In this document: one piece after another, positions 9,770 to 22,700 of the stretch
Layout of the letters: each line of letters begins with the position of its first letter
How positions within the stretch are numbered: the stretch's first letter is position 1
Assembly: GCF_019175285.1 (NCBI RefSeq)
Contig: NC_056524.1
Location: 101,774,921 to 101,838,920, forward strand
Reading direction: 5' to 3'
Length of the DNA: 64,000 bases
Source: Sceloporus undulatus
Taxonomy: Eukaryota; Chordata; Lepidosauria; Squamata; Phrynosomatidae
Notes under the pieces: model-generated
What the model saw: the letters and a program-made list of their open reading frames with translations, nothing else
Database searches by the model: none
Told to the model about the DNA's origin: nothing
Program-made: the position numbers and the translations under genes

Positions 9770-10860
9770 GTTTTCTCTCTCTTTTTTTTTTTCTTTGTAA
9801 TTTTTTATTTTTGACAAACTATGCAAATAGTTCTATTGATACATTTTGATAGTGTGTGTCTGCTTGTGCTACATTTCCCTTTTATTTGCTTGCTCCCAGC
9901 ATGGCACCTCACTTTGCAAGAGGGTTTTTTTTTTTAAAAAAAGTGTGTGTTTGTGTTTGTGTAATATGCGAATGCTACAATGCGAATGTTACAAATGTTT
10001 CTCTTTCAATTTGGCAAATTGGCAGAATGCGTTTGCTATGTATGTGTATGTTATGTGAGGCATTCTGGGGTGGTAAAACAAGAGGATGCAGAGATGGCAT
10101 TCTGAGGTGAGGACAGATGGCATTTTGGGGTTGAAAACAGAGGCAGTGCAAGGAGATCCAAAGAGGAGGAAAGGATAGATTGCATTTTGGGGTGGCAATC
10201 AGAGGGAAAGCAAAGCAATGGGATTCAGATGTCATTTTTTCAGTGGAACAATGTGAATAACTTCACTCACACATTCAGGGTTTGCCATTCACACTATGGA
10301 ACCACATCTCACTGCAAACCACATCTCTCCATATCTATGCAAGTTCAATTGCTCACATGTGCCGGCACCCTTCAGCTGGGCAGAGGCTCCTCCTCCCACC
10401 ATTTGAAGGAGTCAGCATCTTTTTCTCTCTCTCCCTTTTCCATCTCTAGCTCTTTTCTCCTCTCTTGGTTTCAGCAGTGGCTCTTCCACTTGGAAAGGGG
10501 CAGCACTTTCTTGACCATGGATCTGTTGAGGATGTGAATGTATTTGAAATGCACTGAAGGCATGCAGAGTTTAACTCTGAATTATCCCGGGTCTATTCGC
10601 ATTGGTTATTCACAGTGCTGACAATACAGATGTTTTCTTTAAAAGCTCAGAAAAACCTCCAGTATCAATTATCCCAGGATAAGGGGTGTTTTTTTTGCAG
10701 CCCCTCCCAAATTTAATTGGGTGTATTTGGGATGAATGTGAACAACAGAGATTCATCCTAGATTATTTTCACCACCTGAAGAGGGCCTCCAGACAGTGAA
10801 AAAAAAAATCCTAGATGAACATGGGTTGAATCTTTGTTGTTCACATGCCCTTGGTCAAGA
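9770..10860. repeat. Unclassified interspersed repeat, copy 1
   Basis: The part from about 10230 to 10860 ('cattcaaggcatgcagag'-like, 'gttattcaca', 'tgtgaacaac') is repeated in diverged form at 12730-13110. 10060-10200 holds degenerate short repeats of 'ggcattttggggt'. No coding sequence. Confidence 0.45.
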
Positions 10861-10889
10861 AGCTATAACTTTATAGCTTGTTAAAGAGC

Positions 10890-11205
10890 TTAACAAGAAT
10901 TTGGTGGCTTTGTGTTAAGATGCCAGTTCTGATAATTGGAAGGTTGGCAGTCTGAGGCCTGAGTGCTGCATGATAGGGTAAACTCCTGTCACTAGTCTCA
11001 GCTTCAGCCAACCTAGCAGTTCAAAAACATGCAAATGCAAATAGATAGATATGTACCACTTCTCAGTGGGAAGGTAACAGCGTTCAGTGCAGTCATGCTG
11101 GCCAGCTGACCACCAGAGCAGTCCTCAGACAATACTGAGCACTGCCCCCCCATAGTCGGCTATGACTAGATATTCATATCAAGGGACAACCTTTACCTTT
11201 AAAAT
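10890..11205 (+). repeat. Sauria-like SINE
   Basis: Diverged full-length copy: 'ggtggctttgtgttaagatg' head, 'ccaacctagcagttcaaa' centre, 'ggtgggaaggtaacagcgtt'-type segment, and the 'aacctttacctttaaa' tail typical of squamate Sauria SINEs. A better copy is at 33615. Confidence 0.7.
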
Positions 11206-11413
11206 GTTTATGAAAGCATTAAGCATTAAGCAACAAATATCTTGTATATTTAACAGATAGTGAAGAGAATTCATTACATCAGTACCCATACCTCCCTCTT
11301 TGTTGCTGACTCCTCTGCCCTCATGGGATGCACCACATACACAAAGGGCAGAATAAAGCAGTCACCCGGGTGATTCTTCCTTTCTCCTTCCCTTGGCTCA
11401 GACTGATTCAGTA

Positions 11414-11613
11414 CACTGCAGAATTCATGCAGTTTGACACCACTTTAACTGTCATAGCTCCATCCCGTGGAATGCTGGGATTTGTAATTTGTTGTGGCAC
11501 TAGAGCTCTCTGGCACTGAAAGCTAAATATCTCTCAAAAGTACAAATCCCAGGTTTCCAGAGCATTGGGTCATGACAGTTAATGCAGTATTAAACTGTAT
11601 TCATTCTGCAGTG
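11414..11613. mobile_element. hAT-like MITE
   Basis: Long inverted repeats: 'cactgcagaattcatgcag' at the left and 'gtattcattctgcagtg' at the right, with 'tggaatgctgggatttgtaa' inside. No convincing target duplication was found. Confidence 0.6.
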
Positions 11614-11619
11614 CAGGTG

Positions 11620-12728
11620 CAGCCCTAGTAACAAATAACAGGCAGAAACACAGTTATAATACATTCGAAAGTTACAGGCAAAAATGTAACCCAGCCAGTA
11701 CAAGACAACACATGCTTTTTGGCTGCTTGGAGAATCCAGCCTCACCCTCATACACTCACAGGGACTGGCCAACTCTCTCTGTCTCTCTTTCTGACATCAG
11801 CAGAGTAGAACGGAAGAAAGCAGAAAAGGCAGGCTTAACATTTCCAAGTCTTTTTCCAACCCAGCAGACATGACTTTCTAACATAGCTCATGTTTTCATT
11901 GTGATTCCTGTCTATTTGTCTTTCTGCATCTGACAAAACAGAGTAAGTAGAATTAGAGCAGAATAGTAGCATTCTTTGGTTGTACCTTACCACAGGACAC
12001 TGAGTCTGCCCAGTAATTGGTCTGTAGTCCATCCATTTCTGGAACACTCCTACTCATTGACAGGAAAATCTCATCAGCGTCTCCCAATTAAGCTGCTTTT
12101 CCATAGTTCTAGCACGTGTTATAAATAATATTCCAGAAGCAATTCCGATATGCAGGCAGTCATGTGGTGCAAGTGGCATGGGTCTGTGCCTCTCTCCCAT
12201 TCCCCCTCCCTCTTGATATTGCCACACAGTCTGTTCTTCTATTTTCCCCATTTTACTTAATGGATTGTCATGATTACACACATGAAAATGAAAATGAATA
12301 AAATGAAAATAAATGTGGGCTGAAATGCATGGTGGAAAGGGCATATGGCAGGGAGACAAGCCTATGGAGGCCAGCATGTGGAGGCCAGAATAGAAGCAGC
12401 ACCATGGTGATTTGGAAGAGCTGAGCGATAATGACTGTCCCCAACCCAGTATTTTGTGTTCCCTAGGCTAGACTGACATGATTGTGGTGCCTTACAAGCC
12501 TGGTATGATAAAGTTCTAAAACTATCAAAGCTGATGCTACAATTTCTTTCACTCAGTCTCATAGTTGTTACAAGATCCCTTTGCATGTCTTCTGTCTGTC
12601 TCTCTCAACTATCCATAACTACCTGTTTGTTGCAGGCTGCTCTATTTCCAGATGCACCAGATTCCACAAAAAGCAGAACAATGCAATCACCCAAGTAATG
12701 TTTCCTCTCTCCTTCCTCCTGATTGAGG
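11620..12728. other. 5' spacer of unit B
   Basis: 11640-11950 matches 45050-45250 upstream of unit C ('ccagcagacatgac', 'gaatccagcctca'), so it belongs to the duplicated block. The rest, to 12728, is unique-looking and has no gene I can support. Confidence 0.5.
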
Positions 12729-12729
12729 G

Positions 12730-13110
12730 GGTCTTTCACATATTGTTGTTTTCAGTGCAACTATGCAAATAATCTCATTCATGCATCCTGGTTCACACCA
12801 CTGAACCGCATCTAAGTGAAAGTCGGTGAGTTCAGTTGCTCACACATCACCACTCGAATAAAGATGGAATTGATGATGTGAATTTATTCAAAGCACATTC
12901 AAGGCATGCAGAGTTTTATCCTGGTTTATCCTGGGTTTATTCACATTGTTATTCACACAGCTGAGAATGCAAATATTTTAGAAAAACTTGGAAACCCTCT
13001 GTCATCAATGATCCCAAGTTAAGTGGGCTTTTTTTCAGTCTCCCACGTATAATAATATGCATTCAAAAATGTATGTGAACAACATTTTTTTGTGTGCTTT
13101 AAATGTGGGG
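12730..13110. repeat. Unclassified interspersed repeat, copy 2
   Basis: Shares 'aaggcatgcagagttt', 'ttattcaca' and 'tgtgaacaaca' with the copy ending at 10860, in the same order and orientation. Possibly a non-autonomous DNA element; the termini are unclear. Confidence 0.4.
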
Positions 13111-13149
13111 GCCTTGAGCACTTGGTCAACCTGGTACTATATCAGTTGT

Positions 13150-13644
13150 ATTAATCTGATTTTCTTCAGCATGCCATCTAGTTTGACTCTACAGAGTGAG
13201 TTTTGGTGTTCCACTTTTTCAAATTCTTTGAAACTCTTCAAACTTTTCTGGAAGGCTGTTAAATTTTTATTTTAGATTCTCCTATGTCCTTGTCATATTT
13301 TCCCCCACCTTCCTTTTTTACTTGAATGTCACTATTGCTCATTTCCCAAAAGGTAGTCAGTTGGCTCTTTCTTATTCTTTCTTTTCTCATATTTCAGTTT
13401 AAATGGGAATTTTCTGGACAACTCTGACACAGTTTTGCAAATCTGGTTCACCATTTTTTGACATCAAACAGTTAACCATTTCTTAAAAGTCCCTATGTTT
13501 CGCAATAGAGACATTGAGCAAGTACAGTACAGCAAGAAGATAAAAGGGTCTTCCTTGTGGCACTAAAGAAAGGTTTCTGCCTTGATACGTTTAAAACCAC
13601 ACAAAAATCTAAGCAGGACTTGTGTGAGAAAGCAGTGGAAAAGG
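13150..13644 (+). promoter_or_regulatory. Promoter and 5'UTR of unit B
   Basis: Closely similar to 56330-56598 before unit D, and to 49600-49945 in unit C for the upstream part. A TATA-like GATAAAAG is at 13539-13546, 99 bp before the ATG; the same box sits 98 bp before the unit D ATG. The start site is inferred from this conservation only. Confidence 0.5.
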
Positions 13645-13710
13645 ATGGATTCTGAAGAAGAAATGCTTAAAAGCTTATTTCAGCAACAGCATGGATTTTT
13701 AATTTCAAAG
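13645..13710 (+). CDS. Unit B exon 1
   Basis: Encodes [20 protein letters not shown] and SK; human exon 1 has MGSSEDQAYRLLNDYANGFM at this place. The ATG has A at -3 and G at +4, a strong Kozak context. The donor is gtaaga. The protein is identical to unit D exon 1. Confidence 0.85.
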
Positions 13711-16700
13711 GTAAGATTAGTAGATAACATGCATGCAAGTGTTAAAGTTTTAATAACTATCAAAACTTCACTTTTTTAATGAATGTGTGGCATGTAAAAC
13801 TGTCCTTTTTGTACATCCTTGCTTCATTAAAAGTAATATTGCTGGAATCTCACCTTGTCTTAAATATGTTGTGTGTGTGTGTGTGTGTGTTTGTTCTTAC
13901 TATAACTGAGCTGGGGAATAAAGCTGATGATAACACGACAAATAAAGAATTATTTAATGACACTTTAAACAGATTTTATCAAACATGCATTCCAGATAGC
14001 TTCTAGTTAGTGTTTCATCTGTAGGTCACATCCTTCTGGTGGACCTGACATATTCTGTCTATGTGAGAAAAAAGAGTCAAAGAAAAAATGCTCTTGGGCT
14101 TAGTAAAGAAGCTCCCATCTTTCCAAATCACCTGGCTGAGAGCAGCTGGGATGCAGTCACCCGGTGGCATCAGCAGCATTTTTAATGCAATAATTACTGT
14201 ATGCATCCTGGAAGTGACTCTGTCCTGTGAGGGGTAAGTTGTTTTTTGGGGTTTTGTTTTATTTTGTTTTTTGGCAATGTGATAAACTCCTATATCACTT
14301 TGCTATGTGTATCCTGGCTTTAAAATGTTGCAATGGATATAAAATGCATGCCATAAAAGGTACAGCTATTCACAAAGTAGTGATTAGGGTAGCATCAGAA
14401 AACACTGGAAAGGTGTGTATATATTTTCATTTTTCCTTTTGACACTCTTTTTTTTCACATAGGCAGAATAGACATGACAGAGAGGGGTGGAAAAGTGGGG
14501 TGAGGAGAAAGTTGACTGGCTTTGAGAGCACTTTTGTGCTTCCTTCACTCAGTCCTGCAAGCCAGCTTGCTTCCAGACCTCAGCCTCTGCTGGATCCCAG
14601 ACTTATAGCAGACTAATTCCTATTCTCCCTCACTGTCCTGTCATTTTAGGGAGACTTTTTAATCAGGACTGCTTAATCAGGCACTTTAACTGAACTTTAT
14701 GAAAGGCTGGAAGGACAATAGCCCAAAGTGCAATATTAATTTGAGGTGCTCCCCCTTAGTTCATATATAATCAAGAAAGAACAAACCAATAAAACAAACA
14801 CCACGTGTCTGGCAATTGCACAACTGACTAGGAGCAACATTCACACCTGCAGACTTGTATGACTGTCAGGTCATTCACGGTTTCCTCCCTGAATGAAAAG
14901 AGATGGGTGGGAAACATGGTGGCTATGGGTCAGAGGCATCATGGTGTGATGTTTATCGCCCAAACTGTTTCCTTCCCAGAGTATTCACAGTTAAAAAGCC
15001 ATATGCAGTAATCCATGTCCTACTTTTGTACTTTGACTTTCCTTTCTTAGAGGAGTCCAGAAGGTTTAAGCTTCTACTATACTATTTATCTGCCTTATTT
15101 ACAGAATTTACAGGGCTCCACATGATGTTGTTCTAAAGTTGCAACTCTCCCTTGGTTTCCTACTATACTTTGCAATATTTCAAGCAACATCAGAACGTGG
15201 TCAAAACAGCAAAAATTATTGTGGAAGAATGCACAAACTGCAGCAGTTTGCTTTTTCTTGAGTCCATGAGGAAGGTCAAGTTTTCACCTCCTCCCAGCTG
15301 AGTTCATTGACTATAAACTACTCTGGCACTTTGAACTCAGTTTGCAGCAGCTGAAGTTAACTGAGGATAAAAAGGAAATGTGGAAAGATGAGATGGAAAC
15401 TGGGGCATTTTAAAAGCAGCTAAAAAAAAGTGGAACAGAAGAATTGGAACTGTCCCTACCAAACTGAGACACCTGAGGAAATAAAGGAATGTAATAAAGG
15501 ACAGAGTGTCGACGGAAGAAGGTCGGGAGGACTGATAGAAAGAAATAGAGTGGTGGGATAGAGCGACAAAGGAAGAAGACCAATAAGTATCAAAAAAGGG
15601 ACAGAGTGTCGACGGAAGAAGGTTTGGAGGACTGAAAGAAAGAAATAGAATTGTAGGATAGAGTGACGATGGAAGAAGGTCAGAGGGAGGACAAAGGACA
15701 GAGCGGCGACAGAAGAAGGAAGGGGAAAGGTATTGTGTTTGTGAAAAGAAAAGAAATAGAAAGATAGAATGACAACTAGAAGTCAGACCCAAAAAGCTAC
15801 TCAACAGGCCCAGAATCAAAGAAAACTTTCAACTGATCTAACTAAAAGTTCTGATATGAATCAACTTATTTTAGAAAAACTAAAGAGTTTGTCCAATAAC
15901 TTGTCCGCCAATTTGGCAAATGAAATGAGTAATTTTAAAAGAGAAATTAAACAAGAAATTCGAGCAGACTTAAGAGAAATAAATCAAAAAGTGGATACAC
16001 TAATTGCTGATAATCAAAAAATTAAACAAAGAGTTGAAATTGTGGAATTTAGGACTGAAAAACTGGAGACTGATTTTGCAAAATTATTATTAAAAAAAGA
16101 AGAAGAATTAGATGAGAAAGCTGCATGGGAACAAAGACTGAGAGAAAAATGTGTTAAAATTAGAGGATTGACGGAAGAAAAGAATGAAAATTTAGAAGGG
16201 AAATTGATACCAGAAATTGCGAAATTTTTGAATAAGGATCCAGTATTTTTTGATGATGAGGTGGACAAGATTTATCGAATAAACTCTCTAATAGCTAAAC
16301 AGAAGGGCCTTTCAAGGGACGTGGCAATTTATTTTGTCAAGAAAAGAACGAGAGACCTCTTTTTGACCAAGCACAATGAAACACCGTTCTCCTACAAAAA
16401 TCAAGACTTAAAAATACTGAAGGATATCCCGGGAAGAATATTAAAAAAAAGGAAGGATTATACAGCGTTGACCTTATTTCTGAGAAGAGAAGATATCCCG
16501 TATCGTTGGGAGCTGCCAGAGGGACTCACTTTCTGGTGGAATAATAAAGGAACGAAGATTTCCTCACCGGAACAAAGCAGAGCATTCTTGAGAAAAGCTA
16601 CAGAAAGGAGTAAGGAACAGAAGAAAGAAGAAAGAAGTCGGATGAAAACTGATAAAGGAGAGAAGACTCCGCAAGAAGGTGAAGAAATTGATAACTTAGT

Positions 16701-19700
16701 GGTGGAATTAAGAAGAAGTGAAGAGGAAGAGACCACACCAGAAGAGGAGGAACCCGAAGGCGACCCACAGAAGGAACCAAACTTAGATTTAGACTGGCAG
16801 GACTTATTGAGGGAAGAAGAGAGAATAAGAAGGGAGGAAGAGAAGACCGAAACCGACCCACTGAGTGACTGACAGAACGAGAAATCCAAGTTTTGAATTT
16901 GACTTCAGATAGTGATTTCTCTTTTTTTTTTTTCTTCTTTCTTTTTCGTTCTACTTTTTCTTTATTTCCTTACATCACAACCATTTTTTGGTCTTAATAA
17001 ACATTAAACTTTTACAACTTACGATAAGTGTGGTCTGTGCATAGTTTGGGAGATACAGTTTGGATCATGGCTGAACACCTGAAATTATTATCTTGGAATG
17101 TCCAAGGATTAAATACACCTCAGAAGAGAAAAAAGATATATCATTATCTACAAAAGCTTAAAATAGACATTATTTGCCTACAAGAGACCAGAATTAAGCA
17201 AAAAGATAAAAAACATCTGAGATGTGTAAAATTGGGTCAGGAGTTTATAGCTGCATCAAGAGTCAGAAGAAAAGGGGTGGTACTATATGTTAATTCGAAA
17301 CTGGAGGCCAAGGAAATTTTTAGTGACCCAGAAGGTCACTTTATTTTAATAGAACTTAGGGAAAAGGACCAGAGAATGTTGGTGGCAGGAGTTTATGGCC
17401 CATTAGAAAATAAAAGTAAATTTTATAAAAGACTGAAGGAAAAAATATTGGAAGAAGAATATGACTCATTAGTCATGATGGGGGACTGGAACGGAGTTAT
17501 TGACCCAAAAGTAGATAGGTCTTCAGGAAAAAAAAATCAAAAAACAACAAGGTAAACTCCCAAGGGAATTTTTTGACATGGCTGATATTTTGGTGGTAGA
17601 GGACACTTGGAGATGTAAGAATGGGAATAATAAAGATTTTACCTTCTTCTCCACTCCCCACAAGACATGGTCAAGGATCGATATGATCTTGGTATCTTCG
17701 CACATGCTATCAAGGGTTCAAAAGGCTACTATACTTCCGAGAGTGTTGTCAGATCACAATCCCGTACAAATTAATCTGTTGGTAGGTAATAAAGAATTCA
17801 ATTGGAAATTGAATAATTTGTTGCTAAAAAATGAAGATTTGGTAAAACAATTGAAAATTAATATTAAGAATTACTTTAATGAAAATATGGATAAAGGGAC
17901 TAATTTACAAGTAGTGTGGGATGCACATAAAGCCGTAATCAGGGGATGGTTAATTAAAAAAGCCGCTGAAATGAAAAGGATTAAAAATGAAAAGTTATCT
18001 AAATTGAATGAAGAATTGATGAAAATAGAAAAAAAACTAAAAGAAAATCCTAAGAATTCAAATATTTTAAAAGAGGCTAAGAATTTACAAAAACAGATAT
18101 CTATTATTTTGGTGGAACAAATGGAAAAGAAGGCAAGATTTGTGAAGCAAAAATTTTTTGAATCAGCTAACAAACCAAGTAAATTGTTGGCATATCAAAT
18201 TAAGAAGGAAAGAGTAAAACGTACAATAAAATTGCTGAAGGTGGGAAAGAAATGTATTACGGATCAGAAACAAATTAAAGATAGCTTTTTAAACTACTAC
18301 AGGGAATTGTTAAAGAAACCACTAGTGAAAAGGAATAAAATTGAGAAATATCTGAATTCGGTAAATATAGCAGAAATTACGGAAGAATATAAGGATACTC
18401 TAAATGCAGAGATAACGATAACAGAAGTAGCGTATGCTATTCAAAAAGGAAAATTAGGTAAAACCCCTGGTCCGGATGGTTTTACAAATGAGTATTTTAA
18501 GATCTGTGTGGAATGTCTTAGAGAACCCTTGTTGCAGGTGATGAATGAGGTTTTAAATGGCAAAATGCCCCAGACATGGTCCCAATCTATAACAATATTA
18601 ATCCCAAAGGAAGGAAAAGATTTGACTAACGTTAAAAATTATAGGCCTATTGCTTTGTTAAATTCTGATTACAAAATTTTCGTATCTATTTTGGCAGGAA
18701 GGTTAAAAAAAGTTTTAATTAATTGGATTCATACAGATCAAAGAGGTTTTCTCCCGGGAAGGATGATAAAAGACAATATTAGGGTTTTATTAAATTTAAT
18801 TGACATTCATGAAAAAAGGATAGATAAAAAATTGGCAATGTACTTTATTGATGCAGAGAAAGCATTCGATAATTTAAATTGGGATTTCATGTTTGGGGTA
18901 TTAAAAAAGATGGGGATCGGAGAAGAATTTCAAAGAGCAGTTGAAACAATCTATAAAGACCAAACAACGTTTTTGGTAGTTAATGGACAAAGAACCTCTA
19001 TCTGTGAAATACACAGAGGTGTAAGACAAGGATGTCCTCTCTCCCCTCTTTTGTTTATATTAACATTAGAAATCTTATTAAGTCAAATAAGACAAGAGAA
19101 ATCAACTGAAGGATACAAGCAAGGAGGGGAGGAGTATAAATTAAGGGCATATGCGGATGATTTAGTCCTGTTAGTTTCAAACCCGTTAGAAAGTATTGAG
19201 ATATTATTAAGAACTCTTAAGAGATATGGAAAAGTAGCGGGATACAAAGTAAATATTGAAAAAACCAATATATTAACCTTGAACTTGGACAAAGAAGAAA
19301 ATAAAGAATTACAACACAAATCAGGTTTCCAATTGGTTAAAATGGTGAAATATTTGGGAATTAACCTGACAAATAAAAATAGAGATTTATTTAAAAACAA
19401 TTATGAGAAAATGTGGAAAAAGAATAAAGAGGATTTGAATAGGTGGAAGAAATTGAATATATCCTGGATGGGGAAAATTGCAATCATCAAAATGGCAATA
19501 TTGCCAAAATGTATTTTTTTATTTCAGAATCTTCCAATAATCTCCAGTGATAAAGTATTTCAGGAATGGGAAAAAGAAATTACTAAGTTTATTTGGAACA
19601 ACAAAAAGGTGAGAGTAAAATTAAAGATTTTACAGGACTCCACAGGCAGAGGTGGTTTAGCGGTACCTAATTTGAAGTGGTACTATCATGCGAGTGTGTT

Positions 19701-22700
19701 GGACTGGGTAGCAGACTGGATTAATTTACAGAATAGACGCACAGTAAATTTGGAGAAATTTGAATTGAAATATGGAATCCATGGCTACCTGTTTTACGAT
19801 AAAATTAAAATGGATAAGAATTTTGATAGTCATATGATTAGAAGAAATATGTTAAAGATTTGGAATAGATACAAAAAGAAATGGTGTACCCAATTACTTC
19901 TCTGTGTTTCCCCAAATGAAGCTCTGTATAAGAGAGAAATCCTAAAAAGAAATTATTGGGTAACATATAAAGATATAACTAAACAACATGGAGGGAAAAG
20001 ATTGTTGAAAACGCAAGAAGAGTTGATTGATGAAGGATACTCCTGTAACTGGNNNNNNNNNNNNNNNNNNNNNNNNNACTTTGACCGATCCAGCCTATTG
20101 TTTTCATGGTCAGGCTCTTTCTCACCTCCGCCAAGTATATTCAAAACATAAATCCTCTTGGTAAGCGAGCGCATTCCTAGTTTCACTCTTCAGGAGAAAT
20201 CTGGTTTCTTTCTCCATGTGCGTTGGTGAGATCTGACGCGGGTTTAAATTGGGATAGTGCGGTGGATCTTGGGTGGGAGTGGACAGAAGCCTATTCTGTT
20301 TTAATGCTTGGGGGAAGGCGCACGCCTAATGGCAAACGGGCATTGGGTTATTTTTATTTGTGAAATTGTAGATAGTCAATGCAGGTTTGGAGTCCATAGG
20401 AGAAGGGGGGGCCTTTAATTGCCCCACCGTGTCTTTTCCGCGTTATCCTGAAAGGCCTTGTGTACTTCTTTTCAGAGGAAGTGAGTCAGAGACGGCTCTG
20501 AAAGGAGCTGTCTACTAACTAGAAGGCCAGTGAATGGAACTCAAGGACAGAAGTTGGGACAAAGGGCCAATCATCGGGGTGTCTTACACTGTGGTTTAGA
20601 GGGGAAACCCAGTTTGTTTCAGATGAGCTTAAGACTTCTCATAGGTACAGTCGCTGTTATAAATAAAGGTTAATAAATAATAATAGTAATGGAAACTGAA
20701 GCCCTGCTGCAGTTCATCTGCAACAACTGTGGGATGTTTGTCTTCTTACCTAGGGATATGGGGATTCACCTGCCCAAGTGCAAGTTGGTAGCCTCTTAAA
20801 GAGAAAGTACAGCAGTGGAGGCCCAGTAGCTACGCTTCAGCATCAAGGGAGCAAGAGGTTTTCCTGATCAAACGACGGTTCCGGGACAGGAAGCACCAGA
20901 GAAGTTTTCTGGGGAAGGGAGGAGGTCACTTCACACACAACAACGTAGATAGTGGAGGAGTGTCCACACAGAAGTAGGGAAACCAGGAACTTCTGTAAGC
21001 TTAAAGCTACATGAAATCGATTTCAAATCTCTCCTGCTACAGGGATGATGAGGAACAGCAGAAGGGACAAGACCTCAAGACAGAGCAGGGGAACCCAGAG
21101 AGCTCCCCAAGGAACAGCCTGCTAACCTCGAGGAGGCGTGTAGTGGTCGGGGGAAGCCTTGCTGAGAGCACTGAACCAGTGGTTTGTGGGCCTGACAAGA
21201 TGTCTCGGGAGGTGTCAGTCCCTGGGGTAAAGATCCGTGATGTGACAGAGAGGCTGAGAACAAACTTGTCAAGCCTACGACGCAGACCCATTTCTTTTGT
21301 TCATGTGGAAACCAATGAGATGCAGGCAGGCTTCAAATTCATAAGGGATTATGAGGCTTGTGGTAGGAAATTGAAAGAGAATGATGCACCATGTTGTCAT
21401 CTCCTCTCATTCTCCAGTCGCAGGTCATGGGCACGGAGGGAGAGAAAAGACTGATGAAACCTGGTCCGAGATGGGTGCCGCCAAGAACGGTTTGGTTCTT
21501 GGACCATGGGCTGCGGTTCCATGAGGAAGACTTTGGCAGGGATGTTTGCATTCACACCAGTTGGCAGAAACATTTTTTGCCAATATCTTAAGAATTTATA
21601 GGTAGGGCTTGAAAAACTGAGAATCACTGCTACCACTGCTACCATATCGGGTTCGAAATTAGTTCGTTTTCCGCAATTCCTTCGGAACCCGAAAAAGGTA
21701 CTGATCCCAACACGTTGCGCCCATGAAAAGAACGAAAGGCGGTCAATGACTCAGACCGGACCGGCAACGCAAAACAAAGGTAAATAGAGGCCTATTAAGC
21801 CTAAGTACCCCGACAATACAAGTTGCCTGAGGCACTAAAGAGCTGAACATGACTGGCAAGGTCATTCTAAGTTTCGAAATATAAAGAAAAAAAGTGTTTT
21901 TATTTATCTTTTGATGGTTCTGGCATCTCAGAGGGAGGCAGAGGAGGAGGAGAAGGAGCTCTCAAATCAGCAAGCCATGACCAAAAGAACCCAAATCGAA
22001 AAGCAAACGCCCATGGTCAAACTCTCTGGCCCGCAGCAAAGCACAAGGCCAAACTTGCAAAACGCACACCCCACACCCCACACTCGCAAATCATCAAACC
22101 CATGACCAAAGCAACCCCAGGGTACACTCTATGTGCCCGCATCAATCAGGCCAAAACTTTCAAACGTCACACCCCACCACCACACTCTTCAAATCATCAC
22201 AGCCAGGACCAGAACCCCAATCGAAAAAGCAACCCCATGGTCACACTCTATGGCCCGCATCAAATCAATGCCAGACTTTCAAACATCACACCCACCCCCA
22301 CACTCGCAAATACAGCACATCCCCATGACCAAAGCAACCCCATGGTCACACTCTATGGCCCGCATCAAATCAAGGCCAGACTTTCAAAACTCACACCCCA
22401 CACCCCACCTCTCAAATCATCACACCTGACCAAAGACCCAACTCTAAAAACCAACCACCTGGTCACACTCTATGGCGCCGCATCAAATCAGGCCAGACTT
22501 TCAGAAATCACACCCACAACACACACGCTCAAATCAGCACAACCCAGGACCATAACCACCCCGAACTCAACCAAATGCATAAACCCCAAAATCTGAACAT
22601 GGCACCCCATGGTCAGGCCCATGCTAAAGGATAAGAAAAAAGTGTTTTTTCTTATCTGTGCGGGCTTGGTGGCATCAGAGGGAGGCAGGAGGAGAGAGAG

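Larger units (their letters stand above)
15434..20052 (+). mobile_element. L1 LINE, nearly complete, cut by assembly gap
   Basis: The 5'UTR (15434-15768) has a roughly 100-bp tandem repeat (units at 15499 and 15599, with degenerate copies after 15655). ORF1 is 15769-16872, a short spacer follows, and ORF2 runs from 17067 into the gap. No 3'UTR or poly(A) is seen, because the sequence breaks at the Ns. It is inserted in intron 1 of unit B. ORF integrity suggests a fairly young element. Confidence 0.88.

Noticed and set aside
9403-9849. Glu/Gly-rich frame of 148 residues
   Set aside because: Translation of a GGA minisatellite; no domain, and purine-only composition keeps it open.
15337-15819. 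160-residue minus-strand frame
   Set aside because: It is antisense to the L1 5'UTR and ORF1 start; composition is the mirror of purine-rich L1 sequence.
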